Shown: piece after piece, positions 53,842-64,000 of the stretch
Position numbering within the stretch: position 1 is the first letter of the stretch
How the letters are laid out: each line of letters opens with the position of its first letter
Program-made: the position numbers and the translations under genes
Notes under the pieces: model-generated
What the model was told of the DNA's origin: nothing
Databases searched by the model: none
Seen by the model: only the letters and a program-made list of their open reading frames with translations
NCBI RefSeq assembly: GCF_014905175.1
Contig: NC_057790.1
Span: 15,712,469 to 15,776,468, forward strand
Length of the DNA stretch: 64,000 nt
Direction of reading: 5' to 3'
Origin: Aphidius gifuensis
Taxonomy: Eukaryota; Arthropoda; Insecta; Hymenoptera; Braconidae

Positions 53842-56800
53842 AAATATACAAAATTATCATCGTTAAATTTGCGATTTGAACATATTAGTCGTCTTATTTA
53901 AACTTGTTTATTCAAAATTAAAATCGTATAAATTTTCGAAACTATTGAAAATTAATTATACTCTATTATATTTGAAATAATAATAATGGCTTTTTCATTT
54001 TTAACATTCACCCACAAGTATATACTACATATATTTCATAAAAAAAAAAAAATACTTTTTATTTTTTCTTTTATATAAATTTTAAAAAGTGTTTCATTAA
54101 AATAAATTTTTTCATTTTCTTATTTTTTTATGATTCACAAGCGATCGTAAGGCTTCAGATATTTTTTCTCTTTTTTCAACTTCATTAATTAAAATTTTTA
54201 TTATTTTACAAAAGCATATGATATATTTTTTAAGTTAGAAAAAAAAGAAAAAAATTATTAAATGAAAAAGCAAGAATATTTAGGTCATAAATGCATGTTC
54301 GTTCAGCCATAACAAACGTTTGACATGAGAGCTTTTATCAGGGTGGGGTTTAATTTTCCTTCCAGGCAACTTGATGACTTGCGCTTGCGTATTATATTTA
54401 TAACATAATTACATAATTATAAATAAAACGCCTGTGGTAAACACCCAAATGTGTGTGATGATGATGTTGATAGTTCATTCAATGTCCTTAAATACATATT
54501 AACTCTTTATACTCACGCAATTACAAAATATCTATTTCAATCTTATAATTATTTTCTCCAAAATTTTAATGACATCAAGTATCTCGTAATAAAATCATTT
54601 ATAAAAATTTAAATTCATTATTATCATAAATTTAATATATCATTTTAATTTAAAAATTTAAAATACTTACTCAATTTATTTCACTTTTTAATTGAAATTA
54701 TATATCAAGTTACTAATTTAATTTAGTTTATTTTTTTTCATTTCTTAATTTATTTGTAAAAAAGAGAAAATAGTCCATTAAACGTTAAACATTGCAATTA
54801 TTTCCTGATGATATTTGAAAAAGAAAAAAAAATATAATATAATGAAGTTGGAAAGTAAAATCAATTGACAATAAATTTGATAAGATGTAGAAAATCTAAT
54901 CAAGGAAAACGAGTCCTCGGATACCTCATTGGAAATTTTATTTTACACACTCTCAAACTACTCTTGCAATTAATCCTCCTGATCTCTTTTTCTATTTTTT
55001 TTTTTTTTTCTTTTTTTGTGTTATTTTTCTCATCGTAGCAATTCAATTTCCACGTGAAGAAGAATTAAAAAAAAAAAATTATCAAGTGGTCTATTTGCAA
55101 TGAAATTCTTTTGAGAAACAAATTTTCCATCTAATGCTTAAATGTTCAAAAAAGAAAAACAAAAAATGAGCAAAAAAAAAAAAAAAAAGGAGAAATTACG
55201 CGCGTTTTGTGGTATGAAAAAAAAAAAATAAATAAATAAAAGGAGAGAAAATAAAGGCAATGGGAATAAATTGGTTGAAAAAATATGAAGAAAATATGAG
55301 AGAAAAAAATATAAAAAGCAATACGCAAGCGCTGTCTGTTTTTGGCTCACCCTCTGAACCCAGCAGCAACCAAATGATTCGCCTGGAGGGGTACAGGGTG
55401 GGTCGTTGGGTGGCTGCGAGGCTATTGAAAGTACAGTCAAGCAGTAGGACACAAGACTACAAGAGTTGTCGTTGTGATAACCCGTTTTATAAAAAAAAAA
55501 ACTTAATCAACCAGCTTGTGTGCCGGTATTAAAACCTCAAAACGCCCACAATAAAATTATATAAACAACTCAAAAATATATATTTAATAATATTTTAAAT
55601 ACTCGAAAAAAAATGTTTTTTTCAAATTTATTTCACAAGTGTTTAGAAAATTAAAATTAAAAAAAAAAAAAAAAAAAACATCAACAGTTGATTTTTGATT
55701 ATTCAAACAATTCATCATGAATTTTGTTAGTAAAAAAAAAAAAAACTAATTTTTAATATATAAATTATAAGTGTTGTTTAATAATATGACAAATCAGCTG
55801 GTGTTATTTGGGGCGAGGGTGGGCCTATAAAATTTGACCAATTGGGAATATAGAAGAACATTAATTAAGGGATCATTTAAATTATCGAAAAATAGTTTTA
55901 AATTAATTTTAAAATGATTATAGTAAAATTAATCATATGATTAACAATACTCTTGTTAATCACATCTTTTATTTGTTTATTTATATTTATTTGTATTTTT
56001 TATATTCAAATTATACAAAATATATTATCTTAAAGTGATAAAATACTTTCAAAGACAATAAGGATACTATCCCTAAACCAATAAAACCTTTAGGGATAAA
56101 AACGGGCGTAAAAAGCTATAAAAAAAAAACAAAATTACCTCGAGCATAAAAAGCTTTTGAATTTATCAAAATATATATTCTATAAAATTAATTTAACATT
56201 ATTTTAAAAAATGGGATTGTTTATATATATATATATATATATATTGTAATTATTGTACCTAATTTTTTAAAATTTTATAGACATTTAAAAAGTACTTAAA
56301 AGCCATACAAGTTGGTTAAAAATTTGAGCTATAAAAAGTTAACAAGAACTGGTTAAATATCATAAGCAATTTTTTTTATTTGGAAGAGTATAATAATACC
56401 AGTTTAATCGCTCTTTTTATTGTCCGTATTAAATATATACATATATATATATACATAATTGGATAGGGGAAACATGTAGAGATTTCTTTTTTTTTTTCAG
56501 ATAGATTAAGTAGGTATATGAAATTTGTTTTTTATTTTTGTTCTTCAATTGTATTAATTTATTGATGATAAATAATCGCTTAATTTGTGGGGAAGAAAAA
56601 GAAAAAAAAATTATACAATTTTATTTTTTAAATAGGAAGGATTATTTTGAGGGTGTTGAAAGGAAAGTGGTTGTTGTTGTCAGTGATAGGGTGTAATAAA
56701 TGACTTTGTATAACTTTTAAAATAATTGGACAATATTTCAAGACGTTGCTCATATTACATACTCCCTGAAGCGATATACTATTTTCTGTTTTTTTTTTTT

Positions 56801-57005
56801 TTTTTTTTTTTTTCGTTCGATGATATACATGGCGTTTATTTCATCGTAAAATATCTTTTTTTTTTTTTTTTATAATATTAATATAAATTTATTTCTCATT
56901 GTTTTCAGAAGTTGATTAATTAGTTGAAAAATATATTAATTTTGTTTATAATAAAATGGAAACTGATATTGTTATTTTTATTAATTTAAAAAATTAATAA
57001 AAACA
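53842..57005. other. 3.2 kb gap between NDUFV2 and the dpr gene
   Basis: AT-rich, no gene recognised. A block of mixed composition at 55320-55480 with GAGCGAGGGTG-like words is probably promoter or untranslated leader of the downstream dpr gene; an open frame there (55260-55532) has no recognisable protein features. (TA)n lies at 56222-56245 and long T runs at 56791-56813. Confidence 0.45.
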
Positions 57006-60000
57006 ATGCTGATTTTGTTGATTTCTTTGGTACTAAACGTTGCCATTGAAACTGGTGAGTAATTTTTTATATATTTTATGATTATTGCGGTTGTTTATTT
57101 TATATTATTGTTTTTTCTTTTTATTATTATTATTTATCGAGGGGTTATTTACTGAACAATTGAGTAGAAAGCTGAGTCAGGACTAAGCATGATTTTCAAT
57201 GACTCACATGGTTTATTTTGTTTTCTAGTTGAAAGGATAATTACTTTTTTCTTTATTGATATTAAAAAGATGCCAAAAAAGTTTTCTCTACGATGGGTTT
57301 TAGACGGAATGGTAACAAATGACCTGATAACAAAATACCGGTAACTAGTTGTACATTACTGGTACTCCTTTGTGTTTACCGGTACTCTACAAAAAATGAT
57401 GGCAGGAATAATTTTTAAAAAATTACAAATGATACAAATAAATAAGTCCTACGTTTACAGATTGGAAGTTTTGAACTGATTTTTTTTACAATGGGCCAGT
57501 CAACATAGAAACTTTATGAATTTCGAATGAATTTCGAAAGTTGGTTCCTTAGAATAACGTTAAAATATCGACAACTATTAATTAATTATCAACTTTTTTC
57601 AGGTTCAAGTTTTTATTTATTTTTTGTTGTTATTCTATACAAGGTTATAATTATCCAAATTTATTACATAAATAAGTTTGCATTTTAACTGACCTGATGG
57701 AAAAAAAACATGAAAATGTTTATTTTTAAACATAGGAATGAATTTTGAATTTATAATCTTTTATTTTTTTTGCAATCATGGTCTGTTAAATGTAGGAAGT
57801 CAGCGCGTAATGACACATATCGTGAACCGTGATGCCAAAAAAAAAAAAAAAACAAAAATTATGAATTGATAATTCGTTTCTACTTTTACAAATATACATT
57901 TTCGATTAATTTTTTGCAACTGGTCAATTAAAATAACAACTCATTTATAAGATAAATTTTTAATATCTTATACCGTTAAGAATAACAACAAAAAATTAAT
58001 AATCAAAAAATCGAATTATTATACTATTTCATACAAACATTTTTTTTTTTTTATTATTATTCATCAAGATAAATTATTGAAATTTATCAGATGAACAAGT
58101 CATTATTTGAACTGACTTGGTGTAAAAAAAAAATCAGTCGAAAAAGTTAATTCATAAACGTAGGAATGAATTTTGAATTTTTGAAACAACAGCTATAAGT
58201 AGTTAGATTGATAAATTTCGATGACAAACTTTGAAAAAAAAACATAATAAAATTTAAAAATGTAAAAATTTTATTTTTTGTTATCATTCTTTAAAATTAA
58301 TTATTAAAATTTATCGAATTAATCAGTACACATATTAAATAACTATATTCAATTAAAAAAGAATTTCCATGAACAAAATAATTGTAAACACAAAATCTGA
58401 CTATAAATATCGCTTCAACGTAATTCATAACAATTAATGACCTAAAATATAAAATTTTACTTAACATGTAATTATCAACTTTTTAAAATGAATAATTAAT
58501 AATCAATAAAGATAATGTAATACTTATTTTATATATATACACAAGAGTTGATGAGAAATTATGTTGAATTGAAATTTGAAAATATAGTTTGATAGATTAT
58601 TAAATGGTTTATCGTGTGACAGGATGTCCATCAATGTGCGTGACTGGAGAAATGATCAACCGACGGACACTCGTCAATAATGTTATTGATGATGATACAA
58701 CTATAAAATCAATGAATACTGATCCATCATCAATTATAAATATGAATTTTGGTACTAAAAATTCAACAATCATATTTGCACAGTCAGGATCAACAGCGTT
58801 ATTACCATGTGTTGCTTATAATATTGGAGAAGGAACAGTAAATAATTTTTTTATTATTTAAATTTATTTATTAAACGGTTGTTTGAATATTTATAAAAAA
58901 AAAAAAACAAAATATTATTATAGATATTTTAAATTAACATTAATTTAATATATATTTTAACATTTTGTGTCAAAAAAACATAAAAAAGTAAAAAATAAAA
59001 GTTGAGATATTATTTTCATTTTTAAATTTACATAAATAATTATTAATAATACCATTAAGGTAGAGTTAAAAGGGTGTAAATTTCATTTTTTATAAAACTA
59101 TTTTTTCAAGCCAAAAAGACGTAGGTATATGTCCAATTTTATGAGGTAAATTGTTTTATAATCATTTAAAAAAAAACAAAAAACAATTATATAATAAAAG
59201 TACGTGTATAAGGAACTTATGTTCTTGTAAAATTAATTATTAATTTTGTAATAACAACAAAGACTACTTTTCTATAAGTCGTTAAAAGTAAAAAAAGTAA
59301 ATAGGTACGTGAACCTAGCCTGCATAAGTCCTATATAGAAGAATTTTCTATAGGATACTCATTAGAAGCGTCTTGACTTGTACTATTTTGTACCGCAATT
59401 GTTTTAATTAGTACCTCAAAATTAAAAGGTGGAGAAAGGGTGGAAAATCTTTTTTTTTTTCTAGATGAGTGTTGACTGAGGGGAAAAAAATTTCTACAGA
59501 CGCAGAATAATTTGTAATAATTTGTACCACCTGCAAGTCTGGAATTTGTACCTGAAAAATAACAACAAAAAAAAATTATTTACTCCAAAATGTTAATTAA
59601 CAATTGCATATTTGCTTTAAAAGTTGACATATTTCGATACTTTTTTTTTCTAAAGAGAAGAGGTTGTGCTTTAATTTGTACCACCAAGCTCAGAATTTGT
59701 ACCTCAAAAATACCTATACAAATTCTGTTCGTATCGATACAAATTAGCCCACGTTTTGATCTTTGACACAAAAAAAAAAAATTTTCAAAAATTTTCTAGG
59801 ATTTATACAGGCTAGGTTTACGCACCTAAGGTAAATGCCTTTTTTATAAAAAAAAAACAAAACATTTAAAACAGCTTTTTTGATTAAAAAAAAAATATTT
59901 TTTCTTTCTTCAACAAAACTTACGCCTTTCTGACTCTAGCTCAATGATATAATAAAAAATAATTTTATTATCTAATTTCAGTGTAATCATCATTGAAAAA

Positions 60001-61480
60001 TTTATTTATATAGCAGTATTTAACTTGTTTCTAAATAGATAAACGATATGAAAATCGCAACTACCACTTCATTAAAACTCTATAAATGTACAAATATATG
60101 CAATTCCCAACTTTATAAGTTTGTTAATATGACTCATCAAAACATATTTGTTAAAATAAAAAAAAAAGTTATTTTAAATCCTACTTGAATCTTGATATGA
60201 ACTAATTAAAATCGTCAATGTTTGATTAAAAAAAATAATTTTAAATGTGGGTAAAATTTTGTCAACTCTTGAAATAATCAATGCGTATTAAAATTTCCAT
60301 AAAATTAAACTATGATAATATTTATCTGATGAATAGTTAATTTGATTTAAATGTTAAAATAACAATTACCAAGTCAATAGGTAATTGAAACGTAACATTA
60401 TTATTATTTTTGTAATTGAAAATTTAAATAATTTGTTTGTTAGTAGCTTTTTTTATAAAATCAAATGATACAAATTTTATTGATATAAATAAAACTTCAA
60501 TTAACAATCATCAGGTCAGTTGGATAAGACGAAAGAATATTCAACATCAACTGTTGACAGTTGGTTTGACAACTTATGCAAGTGATGAGCGTTTTCAAGC
60601 GAAGCATTTTCATCACAGTGAAGATTGGACCCTTCAAATTAAGTATGTTCAATCACGTGATGCTGGGATGTATGAGTGCCAAGTATCAACCCATCCACCC
60701 ACAAGTATATTTCTGTTTCTCGAGGTCGTCGGTAAGCAAAAATATCTATTAATAATTATTGTTTCTAACTATACACTTTAAGTAACATCAAAAATATTAA
60801 AATAACACAAAATATCTTGAATGAATAAGATGTTGTTGTTGTTGCAATTTTAAAAGAGCGTTAGTGTCACATTTTCCAGGTAAATTTATGTTTTTTAAAT
60901 TTAACATTTAGAACAAATGTTAATTTATTATTCACACTGTTTTTTATCTTTTGTCTATTTGACTTTACAAAAATATACATTTTTTTTTTTTTTTGGCACT
61001 CACAATCTTTTAACATTACATTAACGATATTTAATTGTTGAAAAAAAAAAAAATAAAAAACGAAATAAAATCACAGAGGCTAGAGCAGAGATTGTTGGAC
61101 CACCAGAAAAATATGTACGTCCAGGAAGTACATTACAACTTCATTGTATGATTAAAAAATCAACTGAAACACCGTCCTATTTATTTTGGTATCATAATTA
61201 TCGTATGATTAATTATGATATTGATCAAGGTGTTAATGTCAGCACTGATCTTATTGCACGGGAAAGTTGGCTTGAAGTACCAAAAGCATCAACTCGTCAT
61301 AGTGGTAATTATACATGTGAACCAAGTAATGCATCACCAGCTAGTACTGTTATTTATATATTTAATGGTGAAAATCCAGCAGCAAGACATTCATTCAATC
61401 ATGCTACAATTTATTATAAAAAATCAAAAATTTTTATCATTGTTATATTTATTATTTTACTTCAAATTATTCAACTGTAA
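57006..61480 (+). CDS. Dpr family cell-surface protein, two Ig domains
   Basis: Neuronal adhesion/recognition receptor of the defective proboscis extension response (Dpr) family, whose members pair with DIP proteins to specify synaptic partners. Coding exons 57006-57054, 58623-58837, 60515-60731 and 61077-61480 give 294 residues. Seen: signal peptide MLILLISLVLNVAIETG; first Ig with Cys in TALLPCVAYN and DAGMYECQV and the family block VSWIRRKN...LLTVGLTTYASDERFQA, SEDWTLQIKYVQ; STHPPTSIFLFLEVVEARAE linker; second Ig with LQLHCMI, FWYHNYRMINYD and SGNYTCEPSN; NPAA motif; and a hydrophobic end KIFIIVIFIILLQIIQL suiting a GPI signal or membrane anchor. Which Dpr it is cannot be told. Start exon codes only the signal peptide, so an additional or alternative first exon is possible. 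The 1.7 kb second intron holds two nested transposons. Confidence 0.93.
59053..59945. mobile_element. 893-bp inverted-repeat element in dpr intron (outer)
   Basis: Left end CATTAAGGTAGAGTTAAAAG pairs, with several mismatches, with the inverse complement of the right end GCCTTTCTGACTCTAGCTCAATG region (59915-59945). No coding frame. The other element (59302-59828) sits inside it, so this one is older, in keeping with its more diverged ends. Confidence 0.6.
59302..59828. mobile_element. 527-bp inverted-repeat element in dpr intron (inner)
   Basis: Left end GGTACGTGAACCTAGCCTG and right end CAGGCTAGGTTTACGCACC are inverse complements with few mismatches over about 30 bases; TA stands on both sides. 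Inside, the word AATTTGTACCT occurs with ATTTGTACCACC on both halves, a second layer of repeats. No transposase frame. Confidence 0.75.
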
Positions 61481-61902
61481 ATAACATAAATATTCTTGTA
61501 AATTGTATATTCAAAAAAATAAAAAATAAAAAATACCCTGTACATTTATGATGAATGAAAATGAATGAATAAATTATTTATGTTTGTTGATTCCATAAAA
61601 AAAAAAAAAAAAAAAACAAAGTAAATAAATAAAATACATGACGAATGAAGTGATAAATCTACTTGACATATTTCCTGATAAATGAAAAATGTAAAAAATA
61701 TTAAATAATAATAATAATGAAAGTATATATATATATTTTTTTTTTTCTTTTGTGAATAAATTATAAAATAATAATTAAAAGCTAAAAATAATAAAATTAA
61801 AATATGGAGAAAAAAAAAATAATTAAAAACATTTATAATGTTGGTTAATAAAAATTATTAAACTTTTTATTATACATATATAAAAAAAAAAATTAATAAA
61901 CA
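61481..61902. other. Convergent 3' ends of dpr and b561 genes
   Basis: 422 bases between the two stop codons, AT-rich, with AATAAA words on the plus strand at about 61519 and 61568 and TTTATT words for the minus strand. Nothing else is seen. Confidence 0.55.
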
Positions 61903-62682
61903 TTAATTTTGTCTGATGACAACAAAAAAATTACGTAAAAGTGATTTAATTGGTCGCATGATACATATTGAAGTTATTATTATAACTAAAATAATAGCAA
62001 GTACAGCAATATAATCACCGGCTTTATATCTCATCCAGCTTTTATTAAAACCATAACACTCAGCAATCATACCAAGTGTGAAACATGTTATACCAAGTAG
62101 TTCATGAATAAACTTAATAACAACTGGACGTAATAATTTTTTTAATTTCATTGTATAAAACATTGTTGCACCAGATAAACACATTATGCACATTATAATG
62201 ATTGATATAAAACCAACAATTGAATGAATTGAACTTAAATGTGGTTTATTTTTTTCATTTCTACCTATGTATTCAATAACAACTCCACTAATACTAATAA
62301 TTGCACCAAGTGCTTGAAGCACCCAATGAAAATGTGAACGATTACGATAATTCGTTATTTTACGTGACCATATATTTTCATTTGTTAAAACCATCAAAGA
62401 TTCAGACATTAACAACACATACTGAAAGAAAATAAAAAACAATAAATATTTATTTGTTTTAAATAAGATTTTTTTAATATAAAAATAATTATATTTTTTT
62501 TTTCCTTGACTTACCCCAATTGTACAACACAAAACGTGAATATTAATTTTTGAAAATGTAAAATTAATCAGATATATAATGTAACCAAGAGTTAAAACAA
62601 TTAATGAATGATTTATAGTATTGAGTATTGTCTTGGTAGATTCAATGGAATTAGCATTGTTAATCTCTTTTGGTTTATCCAT
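61903..62682 (-). CDS. Cytochrome b561 domain-containing protein (CYB561D2-like)
   Basis: Predicted trans-membrane ferric/ascorbate-radical reductase with two haems b. Exons 62682-62515 and 62421-61903 give 228 residues, close to the 222 of vertebrate CYB561D2. Seen: six hydrophobic segments and the histidines expected of the family: HVLCCTIGYVLLMSESLMVL, HFHWVLQALG, HLSSIHSIVGF and FIHELLGI; a charged loop IGRNEKNKPHL; a basic C-terminal end after the last helix. The 93-base intron is a multiple of three with no stop, so retention would keep the frame, but the two-exon form restores the usual helix spacing and is preferred. Confidence 0.88.
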   Translation of the reverse strand: MDKPKEINNANSIESTKTILNTINHSLIVLTLGYIIYLINFTFSKINIHVLCCTIGVSQGKKKYNYFYIKKILFKTNKYLLFFIFFQYVLLMSESLMVLTNENIWSRKITNYRNRSHFHWVLQALGAIISISGVVIEYIGRNEKNKPHLSSIHSIVGFISIIIMCIMCLSGATMFYTMKLKKLLRPVVIKFIHELLGITCFTLGMIAECYGFNKSWMRYKAGDYIAVLAIILVIIITSICIMRPIKSLLRNFFVVIRQN

Positions 62683-64000
62683 CGTTCAATATGCTACTGA
62701 ATAAATTTTTTAGTCTGACGTTAACATTTAAATGAATATGGTATTGACTATCTATTTATCTCGTATGATGTTCCTCACGTACAACCAGTATTATCGACAC
62801 TGATAAAAATTTACTGACCAATGAATTTGTCGCTGACAAATAGTTATTCCACTTCTTTTCAGTATATTATTATTGATTCCCCACTGTTGTTTCATTTCTC
62901 AGTATTACTTTAATATTTTTCACAGATCATTTAACATAATTGTTTAAGGAAAAGTGGCGTGATGAACTTTGATTTGTCTAGCTACAAAAAAAAAAAAATA
63001 TATATTTTTATTATTTCGTTAATTTGTTATTTTATATGTTCCATTTTTAAATATTTTATCAGTATTTATTTTTTTTTTTTAAATTATTATTCTTATTATT
63101 TTTTGAGTATCCAAACATTTTTTTTTTTTTTTTCTTGTTTGGGTTACATCAGATAAGTCAGTAGACAGATGTAGAGACAAAATTGATCACAAAGATTGAA
63201 GGGAGATTTTATGGCCTAAAATGATAAGTCAAACGTGCGATTGATAAAATTGATAATGTTAAAAAAATTAACAAATTTACAATGTTAATCATATTTCCAA
63301 ATAAGACCTTGAACTTGATTTCGGCTTAGTAAATAAATATGATTTCCTTACATTAAACTTCGTCAAACAAAACGAAATGAATTTTTTAATTATAGTTTAG
63401 TTCAATTACTAAATTACTAAATTTAAGGCCCAAATGTGAAGCTAGATTTATATGAAAAAATAGAAGATCAACTGGTGACACAATCAGAGATTAAAGAGAT
63501 TAAAGACTAATCTAGTCTCAAAACGGCAGTGAAAGGTCAGTTGACAGTTCTTGGGAGTTAAAAATTAAAATCGATGATCTTATGTTAAGAGAGTTGGGAC
63601 TATAAGGGTCTTACGGATACTAATGCAAGGAATGCCACGCATGCGTATGACTATTTTTCTCCCATAATTTTTTATTAACTCAATTTATCATAACTTGTTA
63701 ATTAAAAATTCAATTTTATTATTATTGAAAATATTTTATAGTGTATATTAAAATTTTCCCAATAAAATTTTATGTTTTTCTAAACTTTAAAAAAAAATTA
63801 TTTCGTCCAATGTATTTATTTATTATTTGGAGTAAGCTCTATAAACAATAATAACTCATTTATTATTTGGTTATTTTTTATTATCATTTTAGTTTCATTA
63901 ATAATTTTATGATTTTTGTTTAAACATTTTATTTGTTTTGTTTGTTTGTTTTTTTGTAAAATATTGTTGTGCAGCTAGAGGCCAATGATGAAGAGTCGTA
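62683..64000. other. Upstream of the b561 gene, no gene seen
   Basis: Contains the b561 promoter region (62700-62900) and AT-rich DNA to the window end. A block of mixed composition at 63410-63650 has no open frame of note. Confidence 0.45.

Noticed and set aside
55260..55532. 90-codon open frame upstream of the dpr gene
   Set aside because: No recognisable motif, starts in Lys-rich low complexity; more likely promoter or leader sequence.

Overview
The window is nuclear DNA of an insect. It is very AT-rich, full of A/T homopolymer runs, and its genes are split by mostly short introns with canonical GT/AG sites. The gene set (an insect ciliary opsin of the pteropsin type, shaggy/GSK3, dpr, Rh50) and the base composition suggest a hymenopteran, perhaps a parasitoid wasp. 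That assignment is an inference from gene content only. All exon boundaries below were worked out by hand from splice sites and reading phase; every model listed closes in frame.

Layout. From 0-14 kb, three minus-strand genes: a pteropsin-type opsin (14-2841), proteasome subunit alpha-3 (3358-4314) and shaggy/GSK3-beta (8867-14070), with a 4.5 kb A/T-rich stretch after shaggy. From 14-20 kb lies AT-rich non-coding DNA holding shaggy upstream sequence and a probable 5' untranslated exon of a plus-strand gene. From 20-24 kb is a secreted leucine-rich-repeat protein with a GPI-like tail. From 25-28.4 kb is an Rh50 ammonium channel with two candidate first exons, converging on SRP receptor alpha (28.6-31.2 kb, minus), followed by an LRRC58 orthologue (31.7-32.8 kb, minus).

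From about 33.8-36.8 kb is a nest of non-autonomous DNA transposons with long inverted repeats. Then come UBXN4 (37.0-39.1 kb, plus) and a homeobox repressor gene (40.0-49.8 kb, plus). The 6.6 kb third intron of the homeobox gene contains a complete trypsin-like protease gene on the other strand, a 1.09 kb TA-flanked inverted-repeat element, a short Helitron and a further inverted-repeat element. Cyclin H (minus) and NDUFV2 (plus) diverge at 51.7-52.8 kb. A dpr-type immunoglobulin cell-surface protein (57.0-61.5 kb, plus) carries two nested inverted-repeat elements in an intron and converges on a cytochrome b561 domain protein (61.9-62.7 kb, minus). The ends (53.8-57.0 and 62.7-64.0 kb) show no gene.

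The genes are a mix of housekeeping functions (proteasome, protein targeting, ER-associated degradation, TFIIH kinase, complex I) and neural or developmental ones (opsin, shaggy, LRR protein, homeobox, dpr). I see no operon-like logic and no clearly new multi-gene system. The most unusual items are an in-frame 39-base cassette exon inside the shaggy kinase domain, the swap-able first exons of Rh50, the protease nested in the homeobox gene, and the layered transposon graveyards.
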